Assembly (NCBI RefSeq): GCF_030291075.1
Contig: NZ_CP127407.1
Coordinates: 2,974,001 to 3,038,000, forward strand
Source: Stenotrophomonas sp. 57
GTDB taxonomy: Bacteria; Pseudomonadota; Gammaproteobacteria; Xanthomonadales; Xanthomonadaceae
DNA length: 64,000 nucleotides
Direction: 5' to 3'
Shown: one piece after another, positions 17,951-26,141 of the stretch
Numbering within the stretch: the stretch's first letter is position 1
How the letters are laid out: the number at the start of each line of letters is the position of its first letter
Made by a program: the position numbers and the translations under genes
Notes under the pieces: model-generated
Seen by the model: only the letters and a program-made list of their open reading frames with translations
Told to the model about the DNA's origin: nothing
The model's database searches: none

Positions 17951-18436
17951 ATGCCCTTTCCTGCCCAGCACGCAGCGCACGCCTTGCCGATGCTCCTCAA
18001 TGCGACCGACGGCAGCATCCAGCTCGGCAACCTGCCTACGCTGATCGGCCCCTCCCTGTCACGGGACGAGGCGCGTGTCGCCTTTGCCACACTTGTGCGG
18101 GACGAGCGCGATGTCGGAACCGGCTATCGCTGGCTCAGCCTGCACCGGCTCAGCCTGGGCGGCGCGCCCGCCGACATCAGCCTGTGTTTCCACGGGCAGC
18201 AGCTCGACATGGTGACAATGGGCGTCGACCTGCCCGGCGCAACACTGCAGGACGGCTGGCCGACCCAGACCGCGATCGACGCCGAAGTCGCGTTCATGAA
18301 GCGCACGCTGGGCGCGGCGCTGGGCCGCAAGCTGGCCGGTGGCCACGCCCGGTTCGACTGGGGCGAAGCCTGGGCCCGTTTCGATCCGAAGGGGTTCATG
18401 GCCAGCAGCGGTATCCGCTACGTTCCACGCTCATGA
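17951..18436 (+). CDS. Hypothetical protein
   Basis: 161 residues from ATG 17951, or 148 from ATG 17990 (MLLNATDGSIQLGNLPTLIG), with no clear Shine-Dalgarno sequence for either. It contains LSLHRLSLGGAPADISLCFH and FDWGEAWARFDPKGFMASSG. There is no signal peptide or membrane segment. The composition is that of a folded soluble protein. I do not recognise the family. Its stop lies 6 bp from the convergent dehydrogenase gene. Confidence 0.6.
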   Translation: MPFPAQHAAHALPMLLNATDGSIQLGNLPTLIGPSLSRDEARVAFATLVRDERDVGTGYRWLSLHRLSLGGAPADISLCFHGQQLDMVTMGVDLPGATLQDGWPTQTAIDAEVAFMKRTLGAALGRKLAGGHARFDWGEAWARFDPKGFMASSGIRYVPRS

Positions 18437-18442
18437 CCCTGC

Positions 18443-19204
18443 TCAGGTACGGGTGATCGACACGCCGCCTTCCACGCGCATCGCGGTACCGGTAACGAAA
18501 CTGCTCTCATCACTGGCCAGGAACAACGCCGCGTTGGCGATCTCCTCCGGCTCGGCCATCCGCTTCAGCGCGTGAAGCGAACGCACGAAATCACGCGCAT
18601 CCCCGGTCGGCGCGGCCCGCCGCCCCATCTCGGTATCGGTGCCACCGGGCAGCAGTACGTTGCTGCGCACACCGCGCGCGCCATACTCCGCTGCGATCAC
18701 CTGGCTCAGGCCGATCAGCCCGGCCTTGCTCGACGCATAGGCGGCCATGCCGGGGAAGCCCACGGTATGGCCGACGAACGTGCCGACGAACACCAGCGAA
18801 CCACCACCGCGCGCCAGCAGTGCCGGCAACTGTGCGCGCGCGGCATGGAAGGCGGCATCCAGATTGGTGGCCATCACCTCGCGCCAGGCGTCCACGGGGA
18901 ACTCCGCTGCCGGCACACCGGGGCCGAGCATGCCGGCATTGTTGAGGGCAATGTCCAGGCCACCGAACGACTGCCGGGCCAGATCCACCAGTGCCTGCGC
19001 CGTGTCGGGATCGGCGACGTCGGCGGCATGCACCACCACCTCGCCCCCGGCAGCGCGGATCTGCCCGGCCAGTTCCTGCAGCGGCTGCAGCCGTCGTGCG
19101 TTGAGCACCAGCTTTGCGCCTTCAGCGGCAAAGCGCAGCGCACTGGCGCGACCGATGCCGGCACTGGCTCCGGTGATGAGGGCGATCTTGTCGTTCAGGC
19201 GCAT
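18443..19204 (-). CDS. Short-chain dehydrogenase/reductase (SDR)
   Basis: 253-residue classical SDR oxidoreductase. The NAD(P)-binding motif is TGASAGIGRA (about 12-21), with LNNAG at about 87, the catalytic Tyr and Lys in YASSKAG (about 154-160) and a C-terminal NAALFLASDESSFVTGTAMRV. Arg residues after the second strand (LNARR) favour NADP(H). Substrate unknown. Start ATG 19204; divergent from the Ada-like gene. Confidence 0.92.
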   Translation of the reverse strand: MRLNDKIALITGASAGIGRASALRFAAEGAKLVLNARRLQPLQELAGQIRAAGGEVVVHAADVADPDTAQALVDLARQSFGGLDIALNNAGMLGPGVPAAEFPVDAWREVMATNLDAAFHAARAQLPALLARGGGSLVFVGTFVGHTVGFPGMAAYASSKAGLIGLSQVIAAEYGARGVRSNVLLPGGTDTEMGRRAAPTGDARDFVRSLHALKRMAEPEEIANAALFLASDESSFVTGTAMRVEGGVSITRT

Positions 19205-19261
19205 GTGTGTGTTCCGGGCGGTGAAGTGGCCGTCACCATGCAGTGCCGCGGCCGTACCGAC

Positions 19262-19307
19262 ACTCCGTTTCCAGGCCTCGCTGGCAAGTGCAGGAAACGG
19301 AGTTTCC
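19262..19307. promoter_or_regulatory. Inverted repeats in the SDR/Ada-like intergenic region
   Basis: ACTCCGTTTCC (19262-19272) is the exact complement of GGAAACGGAGT (19293-19303), and GGAAAC-GGA-GTTTCC forms a second, overlapping dyad (19293-19307). Three GTTTCC half-sites in 46 bp suggest an operator for a dimeric regulator, possibly shared by both genes. Confidence 0.45.
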
Positions 19308-19336
19308 CTGCCTTCGCTGCGTGCCAGAATCCGGCC

Positions 19337-20179
19337 ATGGACAGCACCGCCACCACCGCCCTCGACGCCCGCGTCGAACGCATCTGCCGCTACCTGCAGG
19401 ACAGCCTCGACGAACCCTCGCTGCAGGAGCTGGCCATGATCGCCGGCTGCAGCCCGAGCCGCCTGCACCGCCTGTTCAAGGAGGCCACCGGGCTGACGCC
19501 GAAGCAGTACGCTGCGGCCCTGCGTGCCGATCGCCTGCGCACCGGGCTGCAACAGCAGGAACGCATCACCGATGCCTTCCACGATGCCGGCTTCGGCTCC
19601 AGCGGGCGTTTCTACGAAAACGCACCGAAGCTGCTGGGCATGACCCCGAAGCAATGGCGCGCCGGTGGCCGTGGCGAGGTGATCCACTTCGCACTCGCCG
19701 AAAGTTCGTTGGGCAGCGTGCTGGTGGCCAGCAGTGCCACCGGCGTGGTCGCGATCCTGCTCGGTGACGATCCGGAGACGCTGCTGCAGTCACTGCAGCA
19801 ACGTTTCCGCCACGCCGAGCTGGTCGGCGCCGACAGCGGTTATGAACAACTGGTGGCACAGGTGGTAGGTCTGGTCGAGGATCCGACGCGGGGCGCCACG
19901 CTGCCGCTGGATATCCGCGGCACCGCCTTCCAGCAGCGTGTGTGGCAGGCGTTGCAGCAGATCCCACGTGGCCAGACCGCCTCGTATGCCGACATCGCCG
20001 CGCGCATCGGCGCGCCGCGATCAAGCCGCGCGGTGGCTCGCGCCTGCGCCAGCAATCCGCTGGCGGTGGCCGTCCCTTGCCACCGCGTCGTACGTCGCGA
20101 CGGCGACCTGTCGGGCTACGCCTGGGGCGTGGCCCGCAAGCGCGAACTGCTGCGCCGGGAAAAGGCCACCGCCAGGTGA
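19337..20179 (+). CDS. Ada-like protein: AraC-type HTH fused to O6-methylguanine-DNA methyltransferase
   Basis: 280 residues. An AraC HTH (about 10-105: LQELAMIAGCSPSRLHRLFK, ITDAFHDAGFGSSGRFYE) is followed by a methylated-DNA-protein cysteine methyltransferase domain with the acceptor Cys in AVPCHRVV (about 249-256) and the Arg finger in SSRAVARAC. Compared with E. coli Ada it lacks the N-terminal zinc domain that senses methylphosphotriesters, so it should repair O6-methylguanine but cannot be activated in the same way. Start ATG 19337. Confidence 0.9.
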   Translation: MDSTATTALDARVERICRYLQDSLDEPSLQELAMIAGCSPSRLHRLFKEATGLTPKQYAAALRADRLRTGLQQQERITDAFHDAGFGSSGRFYENAPKLLGMTPKQWRAGGRGEVIHFALAESSLGSVLVASSATGVVAILLGDDPETLLQSLQQRFRHAELVGADSGYEQLVAQVVGLVEDPTRGATLPLDIRGTAFQQRVWQALQQIPRGQTASYADIAARIGAPRSSRAVARACASNPLAVAVPCHRVVRRDGDLSGYAWGVARKRELLRREKATAR

Positions 20180-20204
20180 TGCAACCGGATTGGCACACGC
20201 TGCG

Positions 20205-20226
20205 GTAGCGCCGGGCCATGCCCGGC
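20205..20226 (+). repeat. SMAG (GTAG-type) palindrome
   Basis: GTAG followed by CGCCGGGC-CAT-GCCCGGCG; it sits between convergent genes. Confidence 0.85.
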
Positions 20227-20232
20227 GGACAC

Positions 20233-21258
20233 TCAATCCAGCTTCACCACCAGCTTGCCGAAGTTGTGCCCCTTCAGCAGCCCGAAGAACGCCTCCGGTG
20301 CGTTCTCCAGGCCTTCCACCAGATCCTCGCGGTACTGGATCCGGCCTTCGCGCAGCCACTGCGGCATCTCGCGCTCGAAGTCCGGCCACAGATGGTTGAA
20401 GTCGTGCACGATGAAACCGCGCACGGTCAGGCGCTGGCGCAGGATCTGGCTGAACAGTGCCGGCAGCCGGTCCGGCCCGGGCTGTTCAACGCCGCGCTCG
20501 TTGTAGGTGGCGATGGTGCCGCACACCGGAATGCGGGCGAAGTCGTTGAGCAGCGGCAGCACTGCATCCAGCACGTGGCCGCCCACGTTCTCGAAATACA
20601 CGTCGATACCCGCAGGCACCGCCGCGCGCAGCTGTTCGGCAAAGCCGGCCGCACGATGATCCAGCGCCACGTCCACGCCCAGCGTCTGCAGGTAGGCACG
20701 CTTGGCTTCGCCACCAGCGATGGCGACCACACGCGCCTCCTGCAGCTTCGCCAGCTGCGCGACAGTGGCACCCACCGGACCGGTCGCGGCGGCGACCACC
20801 AGCGTCTCGCCAGGCTTCAGGCGGGCAATCTCACGCAGGCTGGAATAGGCGGTGAAGCCGGGCATGCCATACACCCCCAGTGCCGTACTCAACGGCAGCC
20901 CGGCCGGATCCAGCCGGCGCCCCAGTGCCTTGGCCGGCAGCACCGCGTGGGTCTGCCAGCCACCCGGCGCCAGCACCAGCTCACCTGCAGCCACGCCCTC
21001 GGCATTGGACTGCAGCACCTCGGCCACGGTCTGGCCTTCCATCACCGCGCCCACCGCCACCGGCGCGGCGTACGACGGGCCCTCGTCCATGCGGCCACGC
21101 ATATACGGGTCCAGCGACAGGTAGCGGTTGCGCAGCAGCACCTCGCCATCGGCCAGTGCCGGCAACGCTGCCTGTTCCAAGCGGAAGTTCGCTGCACTCG
21201 GCGCCCCCTGCGGACGCGACGCCAGCACGATGCGGGAGGTGGTCGAGGAATCGGACAT
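20233..21258 (-). CDS. curA: NADPH-dependent medium-chain reductase (CurA/PTGR-like)
   Basis: 341-residue zinc-free medium-chain dehydrogenase/reductase of the prostaglandin/leukotriene reductase group. It reduces alpha,beta-unsaturated ketones and aldehydes with NADPH. It shows the family opening RIVLASRPQG, SLDPYMRGRM (about 47-56), MPGFTAYSSL (about 131), the nucleotide-binding AAATGPVGATVAQLAK (about 156-171), DVYFENVGGHVLDAVL (about 220) and the ending GKLVVKLD. The name follows E. coli CurA and related oxidoreductases; the exact substrate is not known. Confidence 0.9.
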   Translation of the reverse strand: MSDSSTTSRIVLASRPQGAPSAANFRLEQAALPALADGEVLLRNRYLSLDPYMRGRMDEGPSYAAPVAVGAVMEGQTVAEVLQSNAEGVAAGELVLAPGGWQTHAVLPAKALGRRLDPAGLPLSTALGVYGMPGFTAYSSLREIARLKPGETLVVAAATGPVGATVAQLAKLQEARVVAIAGGEAKRAYLQTLGVDVALDHRAAGFAEQLRAAVPAGIDVYFENVGGHVLDAVLPLLNDFARIPVCGTIATYNERGVEQPGPDRLPALFSQILRQRLTVRGFIVHDFNHLWPDFEREMPQWLREGRIQYREDLVEGLENAPEAFFGLLKGHNFGKLVVKLD

Positions 21259-21592
21259 GGCCAGGTCTCTGCTGTTGCCAGCATCAGGAAAGGACTGCCG
21301 ACACTACGCCGCGGCGATCCCCGATGGCAGCCACGAAAACAGCGTTCCATTGCCCGGACCCGCGCGGGGCCGGCGCATTCCTTGCCCTTGCAGCTTTGGC
21401 GATTGCAGCGAGCTGCTGATTTCCACCGCACACGATGATCGATTGGCCACGCCCCGCCCCACAACGGAGGATCAAGCACTTGCGAGCGCGCAGACGGCAA
21501 TGTGAAGAATTCTTGGCAAAACGCTTGCCGAAGACTGCCGACCTCCGTAATATACGCCTCCTTGGCAGCGACCTCGCTGCTATGAAACATGT
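21259..21592. other. Gene-free region upstream of the tRNA-Phe pair
   Basis: No convincing coding frame, repeat or RNA is seen in 21259-21520. The right end carries the promoter of the first tRNA-Phe. Confidence 0.6.
21525..21553 (+). promoter_or_regulatory. Promoter of tRNA-Phe
   Basis: TTGCCG (21525-21530), 17 bp, TAATAT (21548-21553). The expected start is near 21560, about 33 nt before the tRNA. Confidence 0.75.
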
Positions 21593-21668
21593 GGCCGAGT
21601 AGCTCAGTTGGTAGAGCAGGGGATTGAAAATCCCCGTGTCGGCGGTTCGATTCCGTCTTCGGCCACCA
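21593..21668 (+). tRNA. tRNA-Phe (anticodon GAA), copy 1
   Basis: 76-nt cloverleaf with acceptor GGCCGAG/TTCGGCC, anticodon stem GGGGA-TTGAAAA-TCCCC and encoded CCA. It is identical to copy 2. Confidence 0.95.
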
Positions 21669-21677
21669 CTTTCGAAG

Positions 21678-21704
21678 GCCTGCAGAAATGCGGGTCTTTT
21701 TTTT
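21678..21704 (+). terminator. Intrinsic terminator after tRNA-Phe copy 1
   Basis: GCCTGCA-GAAA-TGCGGGT (with two G-T pairs) followed by a run of eight T after one C. Confidence 0.8.
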
Positions 21705-21741
21705 CCGGAAACCGGGTTTGATCACGGTTACCGCACAATTT

Positions 21742-21817
21742 GGCCGAGTAGCTCAGTTGGTAGAGCAGGGGATTGAAAATCCCCGTGTCGGCGGTTCGAT
21801 TCCGTCTTCGGCCACCA
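21742..21817 (+). tRNA. tRNA-Phe (anticodon GAA), copy 2
   Basis: Same 76 bases as copy 1, 73 bp downstream of it. No clear promoter of its own is visible in the spacer, where copy 1's terminator stands in the way. Confidence 0.95.
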
Positions 21818-21825
21818 TCTTCAGA

Positions 21826-21853
21826 GACCTGCAGAAATGCAGGTCTTTTTTTT
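21826..21853 (+). terminator. Intrinsic terminator after tRNA-Phe copy 2
   Basis: GACCTGCA-GAAA-TGCAGGTC, an 8-bp perfect stem with a GAAA loop, then eight T. Confidence 0.9.
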
Positions 21854-21932
21854 GCCTGCGGCCAGTTGACGAAACATTTACACCGGCACCCGCCGCGGCA
21901 CCTACGCTGCAGATTCCTGCTGGAGCCTGCCG

Positions 21933-22484
21933 ATGCATCTGCGCCCCACCCTGCTCGCCTGCCTGCTGCTGGTCACCTCGCCGGCGATCGCCGCCGAGCC
22001 GGTGCGCGCGGTCGACAGCCTGGACATCGATCGCTACGCCGGCCAGTGGCATGAAATCGCACACCTGCCGGTATCGTTCCAGAAGCGCTGCGTGGGCGAG
22101 ATCACCGCCAATTACGCGTTGCGCCGTGATGGCCGCATCACCGTCAGCAACGCCTGCCGTGCCGATGATGGCGAACGCCTGGTGGCCGAAGGCGTCGCCC
22201 GCCCGGTGGCCGGCCATCCCGGCCAGTTGCAGGTGCGCTTCGTTCCGGACTGGCTGAGCTGGGTGCCGCTGGTCTGGGCCGACTACTGGGTGCTGGCGCT
22301 GGACCCGGACTACCAGTGGGCGCTGGTTGGTGAACCGGGCCGGAAATACCTGTGGATTCTCTCGCGCCTGCCGGAAATGGATCGCACGCGGTTCGAACAG
22401 TTGAAAGAAAAAGCCGAAGCCATGGGCTACGACCTGGGCCCGCTGCGCGTGATGGCCCCGCTTCGCGAAACCCCCGGCGATTGA
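21933..22484 (+). CDS. blc: Bacterial lipocalin (Blc-like)
   Basis: 183 residues. A signal peptide (MHLRPTLLACLLLVTSPAIA) precedes a lipocalin barrel with the first signature YAGQWHEIAHLP (about 35-46). WADYWVLALDPDYQWALVGEP (split across about 110-131) and LWILSRLP follow. Blc proteins bind lipids or fatty acids at the outer membrane or in the periplasm. There is no lipobox Cys at the cleavage site (AIAAEP), so it appears to be soluble. Start ATG 21933 has GGAG about 10 nt upstream. Confidence 0.9.
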   Translation: MHLRPTLLACLLLVTSPAIAAEPVRAVDSLDIDRYAGQWHEIAHLPVSFQKRCVGEITANYALRRDGRITVSNACRADDGERLVAEGVARPVAGHPGQLQVRFVPDWLSWVPLVWADYWVLALDPDYQWALVGEPGRKYLWILSRLPEMDRTRFEQLKEKAEAMGYDLGPLRVMAPLRETPGD

Positions 22485-22648
22485 ACCGCAACGCGATCCG
22501 CGCGCAGCACGCGCCCGGTCCGGCACCGCGCACGCCCAGCCGCCATCTTCACGCGCTACCCTCTGCGACGGGTTGCCCCAGGCGATCCAAACAACCATAC
22601 GCCGTAGTATGCTTATTCCAACGCACCGCCTCCAGAGGACCTGCGCCC

Positions 22649-23125
22649 ATGCTCCCCCGTTTCCGTATCGCCTTGATCGTCCTGAGCACCTTCGCCCTTG
22701 CCGCCTGTGGCAACGGCATCGTCAAGCGTGTTTCGGAACCGGCGGCCAGCCTGCAGCAGCTGACCGTGCGCGCCGACGGCAACTGGACCGTGGCCCTGCG
22801 CCTGCAGAACTTCAGCTCGATGCCGATGACCTTCGACGATGTCTCGCTGGCGCTGACCGTCGGCGACAGCGAAGCCGGCACCCTGCAGGCCAAGCCGGGC
22901 ATTTCCATCGGCGGCACCTCGGCCGATGTCATCAACGTCGACCTGGTACCCAGTTCGGCCGCACGCCTGGTGGTGGCCGATGCGCTGGCCGGCAACCGCA
23001 CCCTCGCCTATGGCCTGAAGGGATCGGTTGCGGCCACGCCGCAGGAAAAGAAGCAGCGCAGCTTCGATATCAGCAGCCGCAGCACCCTCAACCAGGCCCC
23101 GGGCCTGCCGGGCGTGCTGCGCTGA
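22649..23125 (+). CDS. LEA type 2-like lipoprotein
   Basis: 158-residue lipoprotein with lipobox LAAC (Cys about 20). The rest resembles the bacterial LEA type 2/WHy beta-sandwich: RLQNFSSMPMTFDDVSLAL and GTSADVINVDLVPS. Likely anchored in the outer membrane; function unknown. ATG 22649 is preceded by GAGGA. Upstream, CATAC-GCCGTA-GTATG (22599-22614) is a small dyad that could be an operator. Confidence 0.75.
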   Translation: MLPRFRIALIVLSTFALAACGNGIVKRVSEPAASLQQLTVRADGNWTVALRLQNFSSMPMTFDDVSLALTVGDSEAGTLQAKPGISIGGTSADVINVDLVPSSAARLVVADALAGNRTLAYGLKGSVAATPQEKKQRSFDISSRSTLNQAPGLPGVLR

Positions 23126-23186
23126 GTCTCCCCTACCGCCGCAGCATCGCCTGCCGCGCCCCTTTTTCCTGATCGAGACGTCACCG

Positions 23187-24977
23187 ATGAGCAGCTACAC
23201 CGCCCCGCTTTCCGACCTCCGTTTCGCCCTGCACGACGTGCTCAAGGTCGAGCCCCTGTTCGCCCGCCTGGGCTTCACCGACGCCACCGCCGACGTGGTC
23301 GATGCCGTGCTGGAAGAAGCCGGCCGCTTCAGCGCCACCGTGCTGGCCCCGCTCAACAGCGTCGGCGACGAGATCGGCTGCGTGCTCGACCAGGCCACCG
23401 GTGAAGTGACCACTCCGCCCGGCTTCAAGCAGGCCTACGACCAGTTCGTCGATGGCGGCTGGACCGGCCTGACCGCTTCGCCGGAACTGGGCGGCCAGGG
23501 CCTGCCGCACACCCTGGGCGTGCCGCTCAACGAAATGATCAACGCCGCCAACCTGGCGTGGGGCAACTTCCCGCTGCTCTCGCACGGCGCCATCGAAGCC
23601 CTGAAGCAGCACGGTGAAGCCTGGCAGCACGAGGCCTTCCTCAAGCCGCTGATCGAGGGCCGCTGGACCGGCACCATGTGCCTGACCGAACCGCACTGCG
23701 GCACCGACCTGGGCCTGCTGAAGACCAAGGCCGAACCGAATGCCGATGGCAGCTATTCGATCACCGGCACCAAGATCTTCATCACCGCCGGCGAGCATGA
23801 CCTGACCGGTAACATCGTGCACCTGGTGCTGGCCAAGCTGCCCGACGCTCCCCCGGGTGCCAAGGGCATCTCGCTGTTCGTCACCCCCAAGTTCAAGGTC
23901 GACCGCGACGGCAACGTCGGCGAGCGCAACGCACTGCGCTGCGGCTCGATCGAGCACAAGATGGGCATCAAGGGCTCGGTCACCTGCGTGATGAACTTCG
24001 ATGGCGCACAGGGCTACCTGGTCGGCCAGCCGCACAAGGGCCTGCAGGCGATGTTCACCATGATGAACACCGCACGCCTGGGTGTCGGCCTGCAGGGTAT
24101 CGGCCTGTCCGAGCGCGCCTACCAGAACGCGCTGAAGTACAGCCGTGAGCGCCTGCAGTCGCGCGCCCTCAGCGGCGCCAGGTTCCCTGACAAGCCGGCT
24201 GACCCGATCCTGGTCCACCCGGACGTGCGCCGCATGCTGCTGACGGTGAAGTCGCTGGTCGAAGGCAGCCGCCTGCTGGCCCTGCACGCCGCCACCCTGA
24301 TCGACGTTGCCCACCATGCCGAGGACGCCGCCGAGCGCGAGCGCGCCGACACCCTGGTGAGTTTCCTCACACCCATCTCGAAGGCCTGCCAGACCGAATG
24401 GGGCATCGAGAACACCTACAACGCCCTGCAGTGCTTCGGTGGCCACGGCTACATCCGCGAACACGGCATGGAACAGCTGGCGCGCGATGCCCGCATCACC
24501 ACCCTGTATGAAGGCACCACCGGCATCCAGGCGCTGGACCTGATCGGCCGCAAGACCGCCTCCAGCCAGGGGGCCGGCCTGAAGCTGATGCTGGCCGAGA
24601 TCGAAGCCTTCGCCAGGGAACACGAGGGCAACGAGGCACTGGCCGAGTTCATCGGCCCGCTGCGCGCCAAGGCCGCCGAATGGGGCAAGCTGACCCTGGA
24701 CGTGCTGCAGCGCGCAGCCGCCAACCCCGACGAACTGGGCGCGGCCAGCTACGACTACCTGTTCTATTCGGGTTACGTGGTGCTGGCCTACTGGTGGGCC
24801 CGCAGCGTGGCCGCCGCCGATGCCAGCGCGCACGGCGCCGCCTTCGCCCAGGGCAAGCGCGAGACCGCGCGGTTCTACTTCGCCCGCGTGCTGCCGCGCA
24901 CGCTCAGCCACGCCGCCGCCATCCAGGCCGGCGCCGCCCCGCTGATGGCGATGGACGACGAGCGCTTCGGCGCCTGA
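23187..24977 (+). CDS. Acyl-CoA dehydrogenase with C-terminal extension domain
   Basis: 596-residue flavoenzyme of fatty-acid or acyl-CoA oxidation. Domains are an N-terminal helical part, a middle beta part (MCLTEPHCGTDLGLLKT, ITGTKIFITAGEHD at about 190-205) and a C-terminal four-helix domain (NALQCFGGHGYIREHGMEQL and DARITTLYEGTTGIQALDL, which carries the usual Glu base in LYEGT). An extra C-terminal helical domain of about 120 residues places it with the long DmdC/FadE-like dehydrogenases. The acyl specificity is not readable. Start ATG 23187. Confidence 0.92.
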   Translation: MSSYTAPLSDLRFALHDVLKVEPLFARLGFTDATADVVDAVLEEAGRFSATVLAPLNSVGDEIGCVLDQATGEVTTPPGFKQAYDQFVDGGWTGLTASPELGGQGLPHTLGVPLNEMINAANLAWGNFPLLSHGAIEALKQHGEAWQHEAFLKPLIEGRWTGTMCLTEPHCGTDLGLLKTKAEPNADGSYSITGTKIFITAGEHDLTGNIVHLVLAKLPDAPPGAKGISLFVTPKFKVDRDGNVGERNALRCGSIEHKMGIKGSVTCVMNFDGAQGYLVGQPHKGLQAMFTMMNTARLGVGLQGIGLSERAYQNALKYSRERLQSRALSGARFPDKPADPILVHPDVRRMLLTVKSLVEGSRLLALHAATLIDVAHHAEDAAERERADTLVSFLTPISKACQTEWGIENTYNALQCFGGHGYIREHGMEQLARDARITTLYEGTTGIQALDLIGRKTASSQGAGLKLMLAEIEAFAREHEGNEALAEFIGPLRAKAAEWGKLTLDVLQRAAANPDELGAASYDYLFYSGYVVLAYWWARSVAAADASAHGAAFAQGKRETARFYFARVLPRTLSHAAAIQAGAAPLMAMDDERFGA

Positions 24978-25002
24978 GCCGGGCTGCCGCCCGACACCCG
25001 CG

Positions 25003-25026
25003 GTAGTGCCGGCCGCAGGCCGGCAA
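25003..25026 (+). repeat. SMAG (GTAG-type) palindrome
   Basis: GTAGTGCCGGCC-GCA-GGCCGGCA, headed by GTAG. It is joined directly to repeat copy C. Confidence 0.9.
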
Positions 25027-25185
25027 CCTCAACAGCAACAACTGGTTCCCGGTGGATGGCGGGGCGGTGTGGGTTGGCAGGACACGCCGTAAACCCATCC
25101 TTGGGGGCTCGATGGCGCCATGCATGGCGCCAACGGTCCTGCCAACCCACACCGCCCCGCCTCTGACAGTCCCCCGCGATCTGCC
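25027..25185 (+). repeat. Composite structured repeat, copy C (three-way-junction element)
   Basis: Same build as copies A and B. A CAAC-rich lead (25024-25041) and GGTTCCC come first, then a 26-bp perfect stem (25058-25083 with 25136-25161) whose inner half, TGGGTTGGCAGG, is unrelated to the stems of A and B. The loop has the hairpins CCCATCCTTGGG (25094-25105) and TGGCGCCATGCATGGCGCCA (25113-25132), and the tail is CTCTGACAG...CCGCGATCTGCC, running into another SMAG. With the neighbouring palindromes it accounts for the gene-free interval 24978-25373. Confidence 0.8.
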
Positions 25186-25209
25186 GTAGATCCACGCCAC
25201 GCGGGGATG
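25186..25209 (+). repeat. SMAG (GTAG-type) palindrome, imperfect
   Basis: GTAGATCCACGCC-AC-GCGGGGAT; the stem is degenerate. It is followed at 25238-25258 by CCCCCTT...AAGGGGG, a GC-rich stem with TTTT on the minus strand, possibly a weak terminator. Confidence 0.65.
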
Positions 25210-25295
25210 AGAACCACCGGAATCCATCTGGAGAAAAGCCCCCTTTGTTAAGGGGGGGCGCACAGACAGGCGCGGGGGATAGGAGGAATGCGCGG

Positions 25296-25357
25296 ACCTG
25301 AATGTTGACGATTTGCGTATCGCCCGTTGGCGATACACAAATCGTCAACATTCAGGT
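25296..25357. promoter_or_regulatory. 29-bp near-perfect palindrome at the HNH gene promoter
   Basis: Arms 25296-25324 and 25329-25357 (starting ACCTGAATGTTGACGATTTG) pair at 28 of 29 positions around a CGTT loop. The right arm ends in the first base of a TATAAG -10 box (25357-25362), whose transcript would start about 5 nt before the HNH ATG at 25374. A dimeric regulator site or cruciform over the promoter is the likeliest reading. Confidence 0.75.
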
Positions 25358-25373
25358 ATAAGCTGTTCTCCCG

Positions 25374-26039
25374 ATGGAGACAGACACTACACGCTTGGGT
25401 CTGATCGAAGCCGGAGCTCCGTTTTCTGCTCCGGGCGCCGAAGCATCGCCCAACGCCACGACGCTGCATCGCCCCGGTTCGGTCCGGCTGCTCTCGCTGG
25501 ATGCCCACGGACGCGTACTGGACTGGATCACCTGGCAGGATGCGGCGTGCCTCTACGCCCGCGAAGCCGTCGCCTGGACACTCGGCGATCCCTGCCTGCA
25601 CATCCACGGCGGCACCAACCGCTTCAGCGGTCTGCAGAGCGGGATGGACCTGCACCCGATCATCGCCGCGCGCGGCCACGCCCGCTCCCGCGCGATCGAC
25701 CCGACGCCGAACCTGACCAACCCGGCCCTGTTCGCCCGCGACGCCCACATGTGCATGTACTGCGGCCAGCAGTTCAACCGTCCCACGCTCACCCGCGACC
25801 ACGTCATGCCGCTGTCCAAGGGTGGCCTGGACTGCTGGGAAAACGTGGTCACCGCCTGCTTCCACTGCAACTCGCGCAAGAGCGACCGCACCCCGCAGCA
25901 GGCCGGAATGCCCCTGCTGGCGGTGCCCTACCGGCCCAGCTGGATCGAGCATCTGATCCTGTCCAACCGCAACATCCTGGCCGACCAGATGGCCTTCCTG
26001 AAGGCGCAATTGCCGAAGCGTTCAAAACTGAGCACCTGA
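25374..26039 (+). CDS. HNH endonuclease
   Basis: 221 residues. The C-terminal half (about 120-180) is an HNH nuclease of the zinc-bound type: CMYCGQQF, then RDHVMPLSKGGLDCWENVV with the DH catalytic pair, then CFHCNSRKSDRTP. The N-terminal 110 residues hold no known domain and may bind DNA. Proteins of this layout are common in proteobacteria and are not known to be restriction enzymes; no methylase is adjacent. It is transcribed from a promoter that overlaps a 29-bp palindrome. The ATG at 25374 has no Shine-Dalgarno sequence, in keeping with a very short leader. Confidence 0.88.
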   Translation: METDTTRLGLIEAGAPFSAPGAEASPNATTLHRPGSVRLLSLDAHGRVLDWITWQDAACLYAREAVAWTLGDPCLHIHGGTNRFSGLQSGMDLHPIIAARGHARSRAIDPTPNLTNPALFARDAHMCMYCGQQFNRPTLTRDHVMPLSKGGLDCWENVVTACFHCNSRKSDRTPQQAGMPLLAVPYRPSWIEHLILSNRNILADQMAFLKAQLPKRSKLST

Positions 26040-26141
26040 ATCGCCGAAAATGCAACCCTCACCGTCCTGTCACGGGCGGCGGCGTTTGCTTGCCCCACCC
26101 CCGTTTGAGGGCGAAAATGGGCATTCAGAACAAGTGCGAAC

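Noticed and set aside
21593..21817. Tandem tRNA-Phe considered as attachment-site duplication of an integrated element
   Set aside because: Only 73 bp separate the copies and there is no integrase or cargo; it is a simple gene duplication.
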